Below are positions 44,950 to 56,414 of a stretch of 64,000 nt of DNA, piece by piece. A program made the position numbers and the translations under genes. The DNA lies in NCBI RefSeq assembly GCF_001297775.1, contig NZ_LIFX01000005.1, forward strand, positions 62,001 to 126,000, given 5' to 3'. Origin of the DNA: Trabulsiella odontotermitis. GTDB taxonomy: Bacteria; Pseudomonadota; Gammaproteobacteria; Enterobacterales; Enterobacteriaceae. The notes under the pieces were generated by a model. The model was given only the letters and a program-made list of their open reading frames with translations, ran no database searches and was not told the origin of the DNA. Position 1 is the stretch's first letter, and each line of letters starts with the position of its first letter.

Positions 44950-47634
44950 ATGACAGATGTAACCGTAAAATCGCTGGCCGCAGAGATTCAGACTTCCGTG
45001 GAACGCCTGGTACAGCAATTTGCTGATGCAGGGATCCCGAAGTCCGCTGAAGACTCTGTGACCGCGCAAGAGAAGCAAACTTTATTAACGCACCTGAACC
45101 GCGAGCATGGTTCAGGCCCGGATAAGTTGACGTTGCAGCGCAAAACGCGTAGCACATTAAGCATTCAGGGTACCGGTGGGAAAAGTAAATCGGTACAGAT
45201 TGAAGTCCGCAAAAAACGCACCTTTGTAAAACGCGATCCTCAAGAAGCTGAGCGTCTCGCGGCCGAAGAAGAAGCGCAGCGTGAAGCGGAAGAGCAAGCC
45301 CGTCGTGAAGCTGAGGAAGCAGCCAAGCGTGAGGCGCAATTAAAAGCTGAACGTGAGGCCGCAGAACAAGCTAAGCGTGATGCCGCAGACAAGGCGAAAC
45401 GCGAAGTAGCGGAAAAAGACAAAGTGAGCAATCAACAAATCGACGAAAAAACCAAAACCACCCAGGCTGAGAAAGTTCGCCGGGAAAACGAAGCTGCTGA
45501 GCTGAAGCGTAAAGCGGAAGAAGAAGCGCGTCGTAAACTGGAAGCTGAAGCCCGTCGTGTTGCGGAAGAAGCTCGCCGCATGGCGGAAGAAAATGCCAAC
45601 ACCTGGGCTGAGCAGGACGTCGTGGAAGACGACAAGAGCGACTATCACGTCACGACCTCTCAACATGCGCGCCAGGCTGAAGACGAAAACGATCGTGAAG
45701 TAGAAGGCGGTCGTGGCCGTGGTCGTAACGCGAAAGCCGCGCGCCCGAAAAAAGGCAACAAACACGCGGAATCCAAAGCTGATCGTGAAGAAGCGCGTGC
45801 CGCCATTCGTGGTGGTAAAGGCGGCAAACGTAAAGGCTCCACGCTGCAGCAGGGCTTCCAGAAGCCAGCACAGGCGGTTAACCGTGACGTCGTGATCGGC
45901 GAAACCATCACCGTTGGCGATCTGGCGAACAAGATGGCGGTCAAAGGCTCTCAGGTCATCAAAGCGATGATGAAACTGGGTGCAATGGCGACCATCAACC
46001 AGGTCATCGACCAGGAAACCGCACAGCTGGTTGCCGAAGAGATGGGCCACAAAGTTATCCTGCGTCGTGAAAACGAGCTGGAAGAAGCAGTAATGAGCGA
46101 CCGTGATACCGGCGCTGCGGCTGAACCGCGTGCACCGGTAGTGACCATCATGGGTCACGTTGACCACGGTAAAACCTCGCTGCTCGACTACATTCGTTCG
46201 ACGAAAGTGGCATCCGGTGAAGCGGGTGGTATCACCCAGCACATCGGTGCTTACCACGTTGAAACCGAAAACGGCATGATCACCTTCCTGGATACCCCGG
46301 GTCACGCCGCGTTTACCGCGATGCGTGCACGTGGTGCGCAGGCGACGGATATCGTTGTTCTGGTGGTTGCCGCAGACGACGGCGTGATGCCGCAGACCAT
46401 CGAAGCTATCCAGCACGCGAAAGCGGCGCAGGTGCCGGTGGTGGTTGCAGTGAACAAAATCGATAAGCCAGAAGCGGATCCGGATCGCGTTAAAAACGAA
46501 CTGGCTCAGTACGGCATCATCCCTGAAGAGTGGGGCGGCGATTGCCAGTTCGTCCACGTTTCGGCGAAAGCGGGAACCGGCATCGACGATCTGCTGAACG
46601 CCATCCTGCTGCAGGCGGAAGTGCTGGAGCTGAAAGCAATCCGTAAAGGCATGGCGAGCGGCGCGGTGATTGAATCCTTCCTGGATAAAGGTCGTGGCCC
46701 GGTGGCGACGGTTCTGGTTCGCGAAGGTACGCTGAACAAAGGCGATATCGTGCTGTGTGGCTTCGAATATGGCCGTGTTCGTGCAATGCGTGACGAACTG
46801 GGTCAGGAAGTGCTGGAAGCGGGTCCGTCTATCCCGGTTGAAATCCTCGGCCTGTCCGGTGTTCCGGCGGCGGGTGATGAAGTGACTGTAGTTCGTGACG
46901 AGAAAAAAGCGCGTGAAGTGGCACTGTATCGTCAGGGTAAATTCCGCGAAGTTAAACTGGCGCGTCAGCAGAAATCTAAACTCGAGAACATGTTTGCCAA
47001 CATGACCGAGGGCGAAGTTCACGAAGTGAACATCGTACTGAAAGCTGACGTTCAGGGCTCTGTGGAAGCGATCACCGACTCTCTGCTGAAACTGTCTACC
47101 GACGAAGTGAAAGTGAAGATCGTGGGTTCCGGCGTAGGTGGTATCACCGAAACCGACGCGACGCTGGCAGCCGCTTCCGAAGCTATTCTGGTGGGCTTCA
47201 ACGTCCGTGCCGATGCTTCTGCTCGCCGCGTGATCGAATCAGAAAGCCTGGATCTGCGTTACTACTCCGTCATCTATAACCTGATCGACGAAGTGAAAGC
47301 GGCGATGAGCGGCATGCTGTCTCCGGAACTGAAACAGCAGATCATCGGTCTGGCTGAAGTTCGTGATGTGTTCAAATCACCGAAATTTGGCGCCATCGCA
47401 GGTTGTATGGTTACCGAAGGTGTGGTCAAACGTCACAACCCGATCCGCGTTCTGCGCGACAACGTGGTTATCTACGAAGGCGAGCTGGAATCCCTGCGCC
47501 GCTTCAAAGATGACGTCAACGAAGTCCGTAACGGTATGGAATGTGGTATCGGCGTTAAGAACTACAACGACGTGCGTACCGGCGATATGATCGAAGTGTT
47601 CGAGATTATCGAAATCCAGCGTACGATCGAGTAA
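44950..47634 (+). CDS. infB: Translation initiation factor IF-2
   Basis: IF-2 is the GTPase that recruits fMet-tRNA to the 30S and promotes subunit joining. It has 894 residues: an N-terminal domain (1-50), a long charged Glu/Lys/Arg-rich helix region (about 95-220), a basic linker, the G domain ([17 protein letters not shown]) and C-terminal domains. A GTG at codon 159 (45424-45426) corresponds to the IF2-2 internal start. The Met codon that starts IF2-3 in E. coli a few codons later is a Glu codon here, so that isoform may be absent. Confidence 0.98.
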   Translation: MTDVTVKSLAAEIQTSVERLVQQFADAGIPKSAEDSVTAQEKQTLLTHLNREHGSGPDKLTLQRKTRSTLSIQGTGGKSKSVQIEVRKKRTFVKRDPQEAERLAAEEEAQREAEEQARREAEEAAKREAQLKAEREAAEQAKRDAADKAKREVAEKDKVSNQQIDEKTKTTQAEKVRRENEAAELKRKAEEEARRKLEAEARRVAEEARRMAEENANTWAEQDVVEDDKSDYHVTTSQHARQAEDENDREVEGGRGRGRNAKAARPKKGNKHAESKADREEARAAIRGGKGGKRKGSTLQQGFQKPAQAVNRDVVIGETITVGDLANKMAVKGSQVIKAMMKLGAMATINQVIDQETAQLVAEEMGHKVILRRENELEEAVMSDRDTGAAAEPRAPVVTIMGHVDHGKTSLLDYIRSTKVASGEAGGITQHIGAYHVETENGMITFLDTPGHAAFTAMRARGAQATDIVVLVVAADDGVMPQTIEAIQHAKAAQVPVVVAVNKIDKPEADPDRVKNELAQYGIIPEEWGGDCQFVHVSAKAGTGIDDLLNAILLQAEVLELKAIRKGMASGAVIESFLDKGRGPVATVLVREGTLNKGDIVLCGFEYGRVRAMRDELGQEVLEAGPSIPVEILGLSGVPAAGDEVTVVRDEKKAREVALYRQGKFREVKLARQQKSKLENMFANMTEGEVHEVNIVLKADVQGSVEAITDSLLKLSTDEVKVKIVGSGVGGITETDATLAAASEAILVGFNVRADASARRVIESESLDLRYYSVIYNLIDEVKAAMSGMLSPELKQQIIGLAEVRDVFKSPKFGAIAGCMVTEGVVKRHNPIRVLRDNVVIYEGELESLRRFKDDVNEVRNGMECGIGVKNYNDVRTGDMIEVFEIIEIQRTIE

Positions 47635-47644
47635 TCCTTCGCCA

Positions 47645-47715
47645 TGCCCGGTGACACTTCGTTTACCGGGCTTACGGCCGGGTTGTAGGCCGGGTAAGCC
47701 CAGCGCCACCCGGCA
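47645..47715. repeat. REP/BIME pair between infB and rbfA
   Basis: Two inverted REP-like units: GCCCGGTGACACTTCG.. with CCGGGC near 47645-47671, and the opposite unit GTAGGCCGGGTAAGCCCAGC.. ending CCACCCGGC near 47686-47714. Both form GC-rich stems. Confidence 0.8.
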
Positions 47716-47724
47716 ATGCATTTC

Positions 47725-47749
47725 AAAAGGGGCTTTTGCCCCTTTTTTG
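47725..47749 (+). terminator. Hairpin with U-run between infB and rbfA
   Basis: AAAAGGGGC / GCCCCTTTTTT stem, 23 bases before the rbfA ATG. It sits within the operon, so it probably attenuates or shapes 3' ends. Confidence 0.8.
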
Positions 47750-47771
47750 TCTTTAGTCTGGAGAATTTATT

Positions 47772-48172
47772 ATGGCGAAAGAATTTGGTCGCCCGCAGCG
47801 CGTGGCACAGGAGATGCAAAAAGAGATTGCTATCATCCTGCAGCGCGAAATCAAAGATCCGCGTCTGGGTATGATGACCACCGTTTCAGGTGTCGAAATG
47901 TCCCGTGACCTGGCCTATGCCAAAGTATTTGTCACCTTCCTGAACGACAAAGATGAAGCCGCTGTTAAAGCGGGCATCAAAGCGTTACAGGAAGCCTCTG
48001 GTTTTATCCGTACGCTGCTCGGCAAAGCGATGCGCCTGCGTATCGTGCCTGAGCTGACCTTCTTCTACGACAACTCGCTGGTCGAAGGGATGCGCATGTC
48101 AAACCTGGTGACCAACGTGGTGAAGCATGACGAAGAGCGTCGTGTGAACCCGGACGACAGCAAGGAGGACTG

Positions 48173-48173
<1 letters not shown>
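47772..48173 (+). CDS. rbfA: 30S ribosome-binding factor RbfA
   Basis: RbfA is a cold-shock KH-fold protein needed for late 30S maturation and 16S 5' end processing. It has 133 residues ([16 protein letters not shown]...). Its stop overlaps the truB ATG by one base (TGATG), coupling the two. Confidence 0.97.
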
Positions 48174-49536
<1,363 letters not shown>

Positions 49537-49552
49537 GTCTGGCGAGTTTCAT

Positions 49553-49580
49553 AAAGAGGGGCCTTCATGGCCCCTTTTTT
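49553..49580. terminator. Bidirectional terminator between rpsO and pnp
   Basis: AAAGAGGGGCC / GGCCCCTTTTTT hairpin. The A-rich left side would act as the U-run for a minus-strand transcript (SraG). Confidence 0.88.
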
Positions 49581-49726
49581 CAAGCTGACGGCAGCAATTC
49601 ACTGGAAACTAATGTATTGTTGCTTTAAATGATCTTCATTGCAGAGGTTCGCGCGGCTAATGAGAGGCTTGACCCGGGGTGGGTTAGGATTGTCATTAGT
49701 CGCGAGGATGCAAGAGGATCGGGTGC
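49553..49726 (-). ncRNA. sraG: SraG (PsrO) small RNA locus, antisense between rpsO and pnp
   Basis: E. coli encodes SraG on the opposite strand in this gap. The gap is 246 bases here, which is also the E. coli size as I recall it, and the rpsO terminator provides a minus-strand 3' end. The 5' end is placed by analogy, not from a promoter I can identify. Confidence 0.5.
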
Positions 49727-49782
49727 ACTGGTCGGCATACCAGCATGGTGTGCTGTCCCCCAATCAAGTAAAGGATATTATT

Positions 49783-51918
49783 TTGCTTAATCCGATCGTT
49801 CGTAAATTCCAGTACGGCCAACATACCGTAACGCTGGAAACCGGCATGATGGCGCGCCAGGCAACGGCCGCTGTGATGGTAAGCATGGATGACACCGCGG
49901 TATTCGTTACCGTGGTCGGTCAGAAAAAAGCCAAGCCGGGTCAGGACTTCTTCCCGCTGACCGTTAACTACCAGGAGCGTACTTACGCTGCCGGTAAAAT
50001 CCCGGGTGGTTTCTTCCGTCGTGAAGGCCGTCCGAGCGAAGGCGAAACGCTGATTGCGCGTCTGATTGACCGCCCGGTTCGCCCGCTGTTCCCGGAAGGT
50101 TTCGTTAACGAAGTCCAGGTCATTGCGACCGTGGTTTCCGTTAACCCGCAGGTTAACCCGGATATCGTGGCGATGATTGGCGCTTCCGCAGCGCTGTCGC
50201 TGTCAGGCATTCCGTTCAACGGCCCAATCGGTGCCGCTCGCGTTGGTTACATCAACGACCAGTACGTACTGAACCCAACCCAGGAAGAGCTGAAAACCAG
50301 CAAACTGGATCTGGTGGTTGCCGGTACTGAAGCCGCTGTGCTGATGGTGGAATCCGAAGCGGAACTGCTGAGCGAAGATCAAATGCTGGGTGCGGTGGTC
50401 TATGGCCACGAGCAGCAGCAGGTTGTCATTCAGAATATTAACGACCTGGTCAAAGAAGCGGGCAAACCGCGCTGGGACTGGCAGCCAGAAGCGGCAAACG
50501 ACGCGCTGAACGCACGCGTTGCTGCACTGGCGGAAGCGCGTCTGAGCGATGCTTACCGCATCACTGACAAGCAGGAGCGTTATGCTCAGGTTGACGTGAT
50601 CAAATCTGAAACCATTGATGCGCTGGTGGCAGAAGACGAAACCCTGGACGCTAACGAGCTGGGCGAAATCCTGCACGCTATCGAGAAAAACGTTGTTCGT
50701 AGCCGTGTACTGGCAGGCGAGCCGCGTATCGATGGCCGCGAAAAAGACATGATCCGTGGTCTGGATGTGCGTACTGGTGTGCTGCCGCGTACTCACGGTT
50801 CCGCACTGTTCACCCGTGGTGAAACACAGGCGCTGGTCACCGCGACCCTGGGTACCGCCCGTGATGCGCAGATCATCGACGAACTGATGGGCGAGCGCAC
50901 TGACAGCTTCCTGTTCCACTACAACTTCCCTCCGTACTCTGTCGGTGAAACCGGCATGGTCGGTTCGCCGAAGCGTCGTGAAATTGGTCACGGTCGTCTG
51001 GCGAAACGTGGCGTGCTGGCGGTTATGCCGACGATGGATGAATTCCCGTACACCGTGCGCGTAGTGTCTGAAATCACCGAATCTAACGGTTCTTCTTCTA
51101 TGGCTTCCGTCTGTGGCGCTTCTCTGGCGCTGATGGACGCGGGTGTGCCGGTGAAAGCCGCCGTTGCGGGTATCGCGATGGGTCTGGTGAAAGAAGGCGA
51201 CAACTTCGTTGTGCTGTCTGACATCCTGGGCGATGAAGATCACCTGGGCGACATGGACTTCAAAGTGGCGGGTTCCCGCGACGGTATCTCTGCCCTGCAG
51301 ATGGATATCAAAATTGAAGGCATCACCAAAGAGATCATGCAGGTTGCTCTGAACCAGGCTAAAGGTGCGCGTCTGCACATCCTGGGCGTGATGGAACAGG
51401 CGATCAACGCGCCGCGTGGCGATATCTCTGAGTTCGCGCCGCGTATCCACACCATTAAGATCAACCCGGACAAGATCAAAGACGTGATCGGTAAAGGCGG
51501 TTCTGTGATCCGCGCGCTGACCGACGAAACCGGCACCACCATCGAAATCGAAGATGATGGCACCGTGAAGATCGCAGCGACCGACGGCGACAAAGCGAAA
51601 CACGCTATCCGTCGTATCGAAGAGATCACTGCCGAGATCGAAGTGGGCCGTGTCTACAACGGTAAAGTGACCCGTATCGTCGACTTTGGTGCATTCGTTG
51701 CCATCGGTGGCGGTAAAGAAGGTCTGGTACACATCTCTCAGATCGCCGACAAGCGCGTAGAGAAAGTGACCGACTACCTGCAGATGGGTCAGGAAGTACC
51801 AGTGAAAGTGCTGGAAGTTGACCGTCAGGGCCGTATCCGTCTGAGCATTAAAGAAGCGACCGAGCAGTCTCAGCCTGCCGCCGCGCCGGAAGCACCGGCT
51901 GCGGAACAGGGCGAGTAA
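49783..51918 (+). CDS. pnp: Polyribonucleotide nucleotidyltransferase (PNPase)
   Basis: PNPase is a phosphorolytic 3'-5' exoribonuclease and a degradosome subunit. Two RNase PH domains (about 1-140 and 310-540) flank a helical domain, then KH ([12 protein letters not shown]) and S1 (about 620-690) domains. The UUG at 49783 ([11 protein letters not shown]) has AAGGA upstream and gives 711 residues, equal to E. coli; the longer in-frame reading from 49639 has no support. In E. coli the leader is cut by RNase III and PNPase represses itself. Confidence 0.98.
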   Translation: MLNPIVRKFQYGQHTVTLETGMMARQATAAVMVSMDDTAVFVTVVGQKKAKPGQDFFPLTVNYQERTYAAGKIPGGFFRREGRPSEGETLIARLIDRPVRPLFPEGFVNEVQVIATVVSVNPQVNPDIVAMIGASAALSLSGIPFNGPIGAARVGYINDQYVLNPTQEELKTSKLDLVVAGTEAAVLMVESEAELLSEDQMLGAVVYGHEQQQVVIQNINDLVKEAGKPRWDWQPEAANDALNARVAALAEARLSDAYRITDKQERYAQVDVIKSETIDALVAEDETLDANELGEILHAIEKNVVRSRVLAGEPRIDGREKDMIRGLDVRTGVLPRTHGSALFTRGETQALVTATLGTARDAQIIDELMGERTDSFLFHYNFPPYSVGETGMVGSPKRREIGHGRLAKRGVLAVMPTMDEFPYTVRVVSEITESNGSSSMASVCGASLALMDAGVPVKAAVAGIAMGLVKEGDNFVVLSDILGDEDHLGDMDFKVAGSRDGISALQMDIKIEGITKEIMQVALNQAKGARLHILGVMEQAINAPRGDISEFAPRIHTIKINPDKIKDVIGKGGSVIRALTDETGTTIEIEDDGTVKIAATDGDKAKHAIRRIEEITAEIEVGRVYNGKVTRIVDFGAFVAIGGGKEGLVHISQIADKRVEKVTDYLQMGQEVPVKVLEVDRQGRIRLSIKEATEQSQPAAAPEAPAAEQGE

Positions 51919-52028
51919 GGTTGCCATTTGCCCTCCGCGAAAGCGGGGGGCGTATTGACCCGGCAGGATGCCTGATTTGCAACCGGGGAACAGGACGTTC
52001 ATCCAATAGTTGTCTTCGGGAGTGGGAA

Positions 52029-52913
52029 ATGAAGCCTTTTTTGCGCTGGTGTTTCGTTGCGACAGCACTCACCCTGGCAGGATGCAGCAACTCTGCCTGG
52101 CGTAAGAGTGAAGTCCTCGCGGTACCATTGCAACCGACTTTGCAGCAAGAAGTGATTCTGGCACGCATGGAACAAATTCTTGCCAGTCGGGCTTTAACCG
52201 ATGACGAACGCGCACAGCTTTTATATGAGCGCGGAGTGTTGTATGATAGTCTCGGTCTGAGGGCCTTAGCGCGAAATGATTTTTCACAAGCGCTGGCAAT
52301 CCGACCGGATATGCCTGAAGTATTCAATTACTTAGGCATTTATTTAACGCAGGCAGGCAATTTTGATGCTGCCTATGAAGCGTTTGATTCTGTACTTGAG
52401 CTTGATCCAACTTACAATTATGCGCATTTAAATCGCGGCATCGCACTGTATTACGGCGGTCGCATTAAGTTAGCGCAAGATGATCTGCTGGCGTTTTATC
52501 AAGACGATCCCAATGATCCTTTCCGAAGCCTGTGGCTTTATGTCGTTGAGCGTAAGCTCGACGAAAAACAGGCGCGCGAAGCACTGAAACAGCGCTTCGA
52601 CAAATCGGATAAAGAGCAATGGGGATGGAACATTGTCGAGTTCTACCTCGGTGACATTAGCGAACAAACGCTAATGGAAAAACTGAAGGCGGACGCAACG
52701 GATAACACCTCGCTCGCTGAGCATCTCAGTGAAACCAACTTCTATTTAGGTAAGTACTACCTAAGTCTGGGGGACAGGGACAGCGCTACGGCACTGTTCA
52801 AACTGGCGGTGGCTAACAACGTTCATAACTTTGTTGAGCACCGATACGCATTGTTGGAATTATCGCTCCTGGGCCAGGAGCAAGATGACCTGGCAGAATC
52901 GGACCAGCAATAG
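52029..52913 (+). CDS. nlpI: Lipoprotein NlpI
   Basis: NlpI is an outer-membrane lipoprotein with TPR repeats that scaffolds peptidoglycan hydrolases and delivers MepS to the protease Prc. The lipobox LTLAGC gives lipidated Cys19. TPR-like repeats run from about residue 62 to 165 (e.g. [19 protein letters not shown]). It has 294 residues. It lies 110 bases after pnp. Confidence 0.97.
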   Translation: MKPFLRWCFVATALTLAGCSNSAWRKSEVLAVPLQPTLQQEVILARMEQILASRALTDDERAQLLYERGVLYDSLGLRALARNDFSQALAIRPDMPEVFNYLGIYLTQAGNFDAAYEAFDSVLELDPTYNYAHLNRGIALYYGGRIKLAQDDLLAFYQDDPNDPFRSLWLYVVERKLDEKQAREALKQRFDKSDKEQWGWNIVEFYLGDISEQTLMEKLKADATDNTSLAEHLSETNFYLGKYYLSLGDRDSATALFKLAVANNVHNFVEHRYALLELSLLGQEQDDLAESDQQ

Positions 52914-53020
52914 CTGACGAACATATATCAGCCCAAAGTCTTTTTGATTGCCATCACCTTCGCGGGTGAGGGCTTTATTGTTCGTTAATTCAACTAATTT
53001 GAGCCGGTTCACACTTTTCA

Positions 53021-53101
53021 ATGAAAATTGCCGTAAGTTTTCACGATGAGTTATGTAGACTGGCCGCCATTGATATTGAGGCACACGTACTACATGGCTG
53101 A
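53021..53101 (+). CDS. yrbN: Small protein YrbN (26 residues)
   Basis: This short ORF encodes a 26-residue peptide starting [18 protein letters not shown] and ending HVLHG. It is close to E. coli YrbN, a verified small protein of unknown function located just upstream of deaD. Its last 8 bases overlap the deaD start (53094), and its TGA lies within the deaD second and third codons. There is no strong ribosome site. It may couple or regulate deaD translation. Confidence 0.85.
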   Translation: MKIAVSFHDELCRLAAIDIEAHVLHG

Positions 53102-54983
53102 ATTCGAAACCACTTTTGCAGATCTGGGTCTTAAGGCTCCTATCCTCGAAGCACTCAACGATCTGGGTTACGAAAAACCATCCCCGATCCAGGCGGAATG
53201 TATCCCGCACCTGTTGGGCGGCCGCGATGTTCTGGGTATGGCCCAGACTGGTAGCGGTAAAACCGCAGCGTTCTCTTTGCCGCTGCTTAACAATCTTGAT
53301 CCGGAACTGAAAGCACCGCAAATCCTGGTGCTGGCGCCGACCCGCGAACTGGCGGTTCAGGTTGCTGAAGCAATGACGGATTTCTCTAAACATATGCGCG
53401 GCGTAAACGTGGTTGCCCTGTACGGCGGCCAGCGTTATGACGTGCAGTTACGCGCCCTGCGTCAGGGGCCGCAGATTGTCGTCGGTACGCCGGGTCGTCT
53501 GCTGGACCACCTGAAACGCGGCACTCTGGATCTCTCTAAACTGAGCGGTCTGGTACTGGATGAAGCTGACGAAATGCTGCGCATGGGCTTCATCGAAGAC
53601 GTAGAAACCATTATGGCGGAGATCCCGGAAGGTCATCAGACCGCGCTGTTCTCCGCAACGATGCCGGAAGCAATCCGCCGCATTACCCGCCGCTTCATGA
53701 AAGAGCCGCAGGAAGTGCGCATTCAGTCCAGCGTCACCACCCGTCCTGACATCAGCCAGAGCTACTGGACTGTCTGGGGCATGCGTAAAAACGAAGCGCT
53801 GGTGCGTTTCCTGGAAGCGGAAGACTTTGATGCGGCGATTATCTTCGTTCGTACCAAAAACGCGACCCTGGAAGTGGCTGAAGCCCTTGAGCGCAGCGGC
53901 TACAACAGTGCGGCGCTGAACGGCGACATGAACCAGTCCCTGCGTGAGCAGACCCTGGATCGCCTGAAAGATGGTCGTCTGGACATCCTGATCGCGACAG
54001 ACGTTGCGGCCCGTGGCCTGGACGTTGAGCGTATCAGCCTGGTGGTGAACTACGATATCCCGATGGATACCGAATCTTACGTTCACCGTATCGGCCGTAC
54101 CGGTCGTGCGGGTCGTGCTGGCCGCGCGCTGCTGTTCGTTGAGAACCGCGAGCGTCGTCTGCTGCGCAACATCGAACGTCTGATGAAGCTGACCATTCCG
54201 GAAGTGGAACTGCCGAACGCAGAACTGCTGGGCAAACGCCGTCTGGAAAAATTCGCCGCGAAAGTTCAGCAGCAGCTGGAAAGCAGCGATCTGGACCAGT
54301 ACCGCAACCTGCTCGGCAAACTGCAGCCGGAAGGTCAGGAACTGGATATGGAAACGCTGGCCGCTGCACTGCTGAAAATGGCGCAGGGCGAACGTCCGCT
54401 GATCCTGCCGCCGGATGCGCCGATGCGTCCGAAGCGTGAGTTCCGTGACCGTGACGATCGCTTTGAGCGTCGTGGCGACCGTAACGACCGTAATGATCGT
54501 GGTTCGCGTGAAGATCGTCCGCGTCGCGAGCGTCGTGATGTGGGTGATATGGAACTGTACCGCATTGAAGTGGGCCGTGATGATGGTGTTGAAGTTCGTC
54601 ATATCGTGGGCGCTATCGCCAACGAAGGCGACATCAGCAGCCGTTACATTGGCAACATCAAGCTGTTTGCGTCTCACTCCACCATCGAGCTGCCGAAAGG
54701 CATGCCGGGCGAAGTGCTGCAGCACTTTACGCGTACCCGCATCCTGAACAAGCCGATGAACATGCAGCTGCTGGGCGACGCGCAACCGCGTACCGATCGC
54801 GGCGGCGAACGTCGTGGCGGTGGTCGTGGTTTCGGTGGCGAGCGTCGTGAAGGCGGTCGTGGTGAAGGTCGTCGCTTCTCTGGTGAACGTCGCGAAGGCG
54901 GCCGTAGCTTTGGTGGCGAGCGCCGCGAAGGTCGCGCACCGCGTCGTGATGACAACGGCAGCAGCCGCCGTCGTGACGCGTAA
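53094..54983 (+). CDS. deaD: Cold-shock DEAD-box RNA helicase DeaD (CsdA)
   Basis: DeaD unwinds RNA in 50S assembly and mRNA decay at low temperature. Motifs are Q (GYEKPSPIQ), I (AQTGSGKT), II (LDEADE), III (SAT) and VI ([11 protein letters not shown]). A charged Arg/Asp-rich linker (about 440-495) and an RNA-binding domain precede a tail of GERREGG-type repeats (about 570-625). It has 629 residues. The start overlaps yrbN. Confidence 0.97.
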   Translation: MAEFETTFADLGLKAPILEALNDLGYEKPSPIQAECIPHLLGGRDVLGMAQTGSGKTAAFSLPLLNNLDPELKAPQILVLAPTRELAVQVAEAMTDFSKHMRGVNVVALYGGQRYDVQLRALRQGPQIVVGTPGRLLDHLKRGTLDLSKLSGLVLDEADEMLRMGFIEDVETIMAEIPEGHQTALFSATMPEAIRRITRRFMKEPQEVRIQSSVTTRPDISQSYWTVWGMRKNEALVRFLEAEDFDAAIIFVRTKNATLEVAEALERSGYNSAALNGDMNQSLREQTLDRLKDGRLDILIATDVAARGLDVERISLVVNYDIPMDTESYVHRIGRTGRAGRAGRALLFVENRERRLLRNIERLMKLTIPEVELPNAELLGKRRLEKFAAKVQQQLESSDLDQYRNLLGKLQPEGQELDMETLAAALLKMAQGERPLILPPDAPMRPKREFRDRDDRFERRGDRNDRNDRGSREDRPRRERRDVGDMELYRIEVGRDDGVEVRHIVGAIANEGDISSRYIGNIKLFASHSTIELPKGMPGEVLQHFTRTRILNKPMNMQLLGDAQPRTDRGGERRGGGRGFGGERREGGRGEGRRFSGERREGGRSFGGERREGRAPRRDDNGSSRRRDA

Positions 54984-55028
54984 CCACCGCGTAAAAAACT
55001 ACGTTCACTGACGTAAAGTAAAATATAC

Positions 55029-55059
55029 AGCCCCGATCCTGTGATTGGGGCTTTTTTTA
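55029..55059 (+). terminator. Terminator after deaD
   Basis: AGCCCCGATC / GATTGGGGCT stem with TTTTTTT. Confidence 0.88.
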
Positions 55060-55075
55060 TTCCATTTGTACTCAT

Positions 55076-55087
55076 GTACTGGTACAG
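55076..55087. promoter_or_regulatory. TrpR-type operator upstream of mtr
   Basis: GTACTGGTACAG contains the GTACT-G-GTAC half-site pattern of trp operators, 44 bases before the mtr ATG. E. coli mtr is repressed by TrpR and activated by TyrR; a TyrR box was not clearly seen. Confidence 0.6.
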
Positions 55088-55130
55088 TGCTTCACGTTAT
55101 CAGATCACCGTTTTTCTGGAGAAGGCTCGC

Positions 55131-56375
55131 ATGGCGACACTCACTACCACAGCAACCCGACCGTCACTGTTTGGCGGCGTGGTCATCATCGGCGGAACGA
55201 TTATCGGGGCAGGGATGTTCTCATTACCTGTCGTGATGTCCGGTGCGTGGTTTTTCTGGTCGCTGGCGGCGTTGCTTTTTACCTGGTTCTGTATGCTGCA
55301 TTCCGGGCTGATGATCCTTGAGGCTAACCTCAACTACCGCATCGGCTCCAGCTTCGACACCATCACCAAAGATCTGCTCGGCAACGGCTGGAACGTGGTG
55401 AACGGGATTTCAATCGCGTTCGTGCTCTACATCCTGACCTACGCCTATATCTCGGCGAGCGGTTCGATTCTACACCACACCTTTAGCGAGCTGTCGCTGA
55501 ACGTACCCGCACGGGCGGCAGGCCTCGGCTTTGCTTTGCTGGTGGCATTTATTGTCTGGATGAGCACCAAAGCGGTCAGCCGTATGACGGCGATTGTGCT
55601 GGGCGCGAAGGTCATTACCTTCTTCCTCACATTTGGCAGTCTGCTCGGGCACGTCCAGCCTGCAACGTTGCTGAACGTTGCGGAGCCGAATACCTCATAC
55701 ATGCCTTACCTGCTGATGACGCTGCCGTTCTGTCTGGCGTCGTTTGGCTATCACGGCAACGTGCCGAGCCTGATGAAGTATTACGGCAAAGATCCCCGTA
55801 CCATCACCCGCTGCCTGATTTACGGCACGCTGCTGGCGCTGGGGCTGTACGTGATCTGGTTGCTGGGCACGATGGGCAACATTCCTCGCCCGGAGTTTAT
55901 CGGCATCGCGCAGGCGGGCGGCAACATTGATGTGCTGGTACAGGCGCTGAGCGGCGTGCTGAACAGCCGTAGCCTTGATGTGCTGCTGGTGGTGTTCTCC
56001 AACTTTGCGGTGGCGAGCTCGTTCCTCGGCGTCACACTCGGCCTGTTTGATTACCTGGCGGATCTGTTTGGTTTTGATGATTCCGCGATGGGGCGTTTCA
56101 AAACCGCGCTGTTGACCTTCCTGCCGCCAGTGATTGGCGGTCTGCTGTGGCCGAACGGTTTCCTGTACGCCATTGGCTATGCAGGGCTGGCGGCAACGAT
56201 CTGGGCGGCGATTGTTCCGGCGCTGCTGGCGAACGCGTCGCGTAAACGCTTTGGCAGCCCGCGGTTTCGCGTCTGGGGCGGCAAGCCGATGATTGTGCTG
56301 ATCCTGCTGTTCGGCATCGGCAACGCCGCGGTGCATCTGCTGTCGAGCTTTAACCTGCTGCCGGTCTATCAGTAA
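55131..56375 (+). CDS. mtr: Tryptophan-specific transporter Mtr
   Basis: Mtr is a high-affinity tryptophan permease of the aromatic amino acid permease family, with 414 residues and about 11 membrane helices. The first helix has [16 protein letters not shown]. The ATG at 55131 has GGAGAAGG upstream. It follows deaD as in E. coli, but the next gene differs from the E. coli neighbour. Confidence 0.96.
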   Translation: MATLTTTATRPSLFGGVVIIGGTIIGAGMFSLPVVMSGAWFFWSLAALLFTWFCMLHSGLMILEANLNYRIGSSFDTITKDLLGNGWNVVNGISIAFVLYILTYAYISASGSILHHTFSELSLNVPARAAGLGFALLVAFIVWMSTKAVSRMTAIVLGAKVITFFLTFGSLLGHVQPATLLNVAEPNTSYMPYLLMTLPFCLASFGYHGNVPSLMKYYGKDPRTITRCLIYGTLLALGLYVIWLLGTMGNIPRPEFIGIAQAGGNIDVLVQALSGVLNSRSLDVLLVVFSNFAVASSFLGVTLGLFDYLADLFGFDDSAMGRFKTALLTFLPPVIGGLLWPNGFLYAIGYAGLAATIWAAIVPALLANASRKRFGSPRFRVWGGKPMIVLILLFGIGNAAVHLLSSFNLLPVYQ

Positions 56376-56382
56376 CCGAAAT

Positions 56383-56405
56383 CGCGCTCCCCGCCGGGGA
56401 GCGCG
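56383..56405. terminator. GC hairpin between convergent mtr and yjgR
   Basis: CGCGCTCCCC / GGGGAGCGCG stem in the 39-base gap between the two stops; only a short A/T flank. Confidence 0.65.
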
Positions 56406-56414
56406 GTATTAACA

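Noticed and set aside
45240-45610. Low-complexity GAA/GCG-rich repeats
   Set aside because: They encode the charged helical region of IF-2, which is normal for enterobacteria.
45340-47022. 560-codon open frame opposite infB
   Set aside because: It is antisense to the repetitive charged region and G domain of IF-2; the Phe/Arg-rich product is typical of a shadow frame.
49639-49782. N-terminal extension of pnp
   Set aside because: The extra 48 residues overlap the pnp leader and the SraG locus, have no family match, and the UUG at 49783 has a good ribosome site.
50203-52068. 621-codon open frame opposite pnp
   Set aside because: It is a shadow of pnp coding bias, with no ribosome site or family resemblance.
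54780-54975. Short tandem repeats that might suggest a repeat array
   Set aside because: They encode GERREGG-type repeats in the DeaD RNA-binding tail; period and frame follow the protein, and there are no spacers as in CRISPR.
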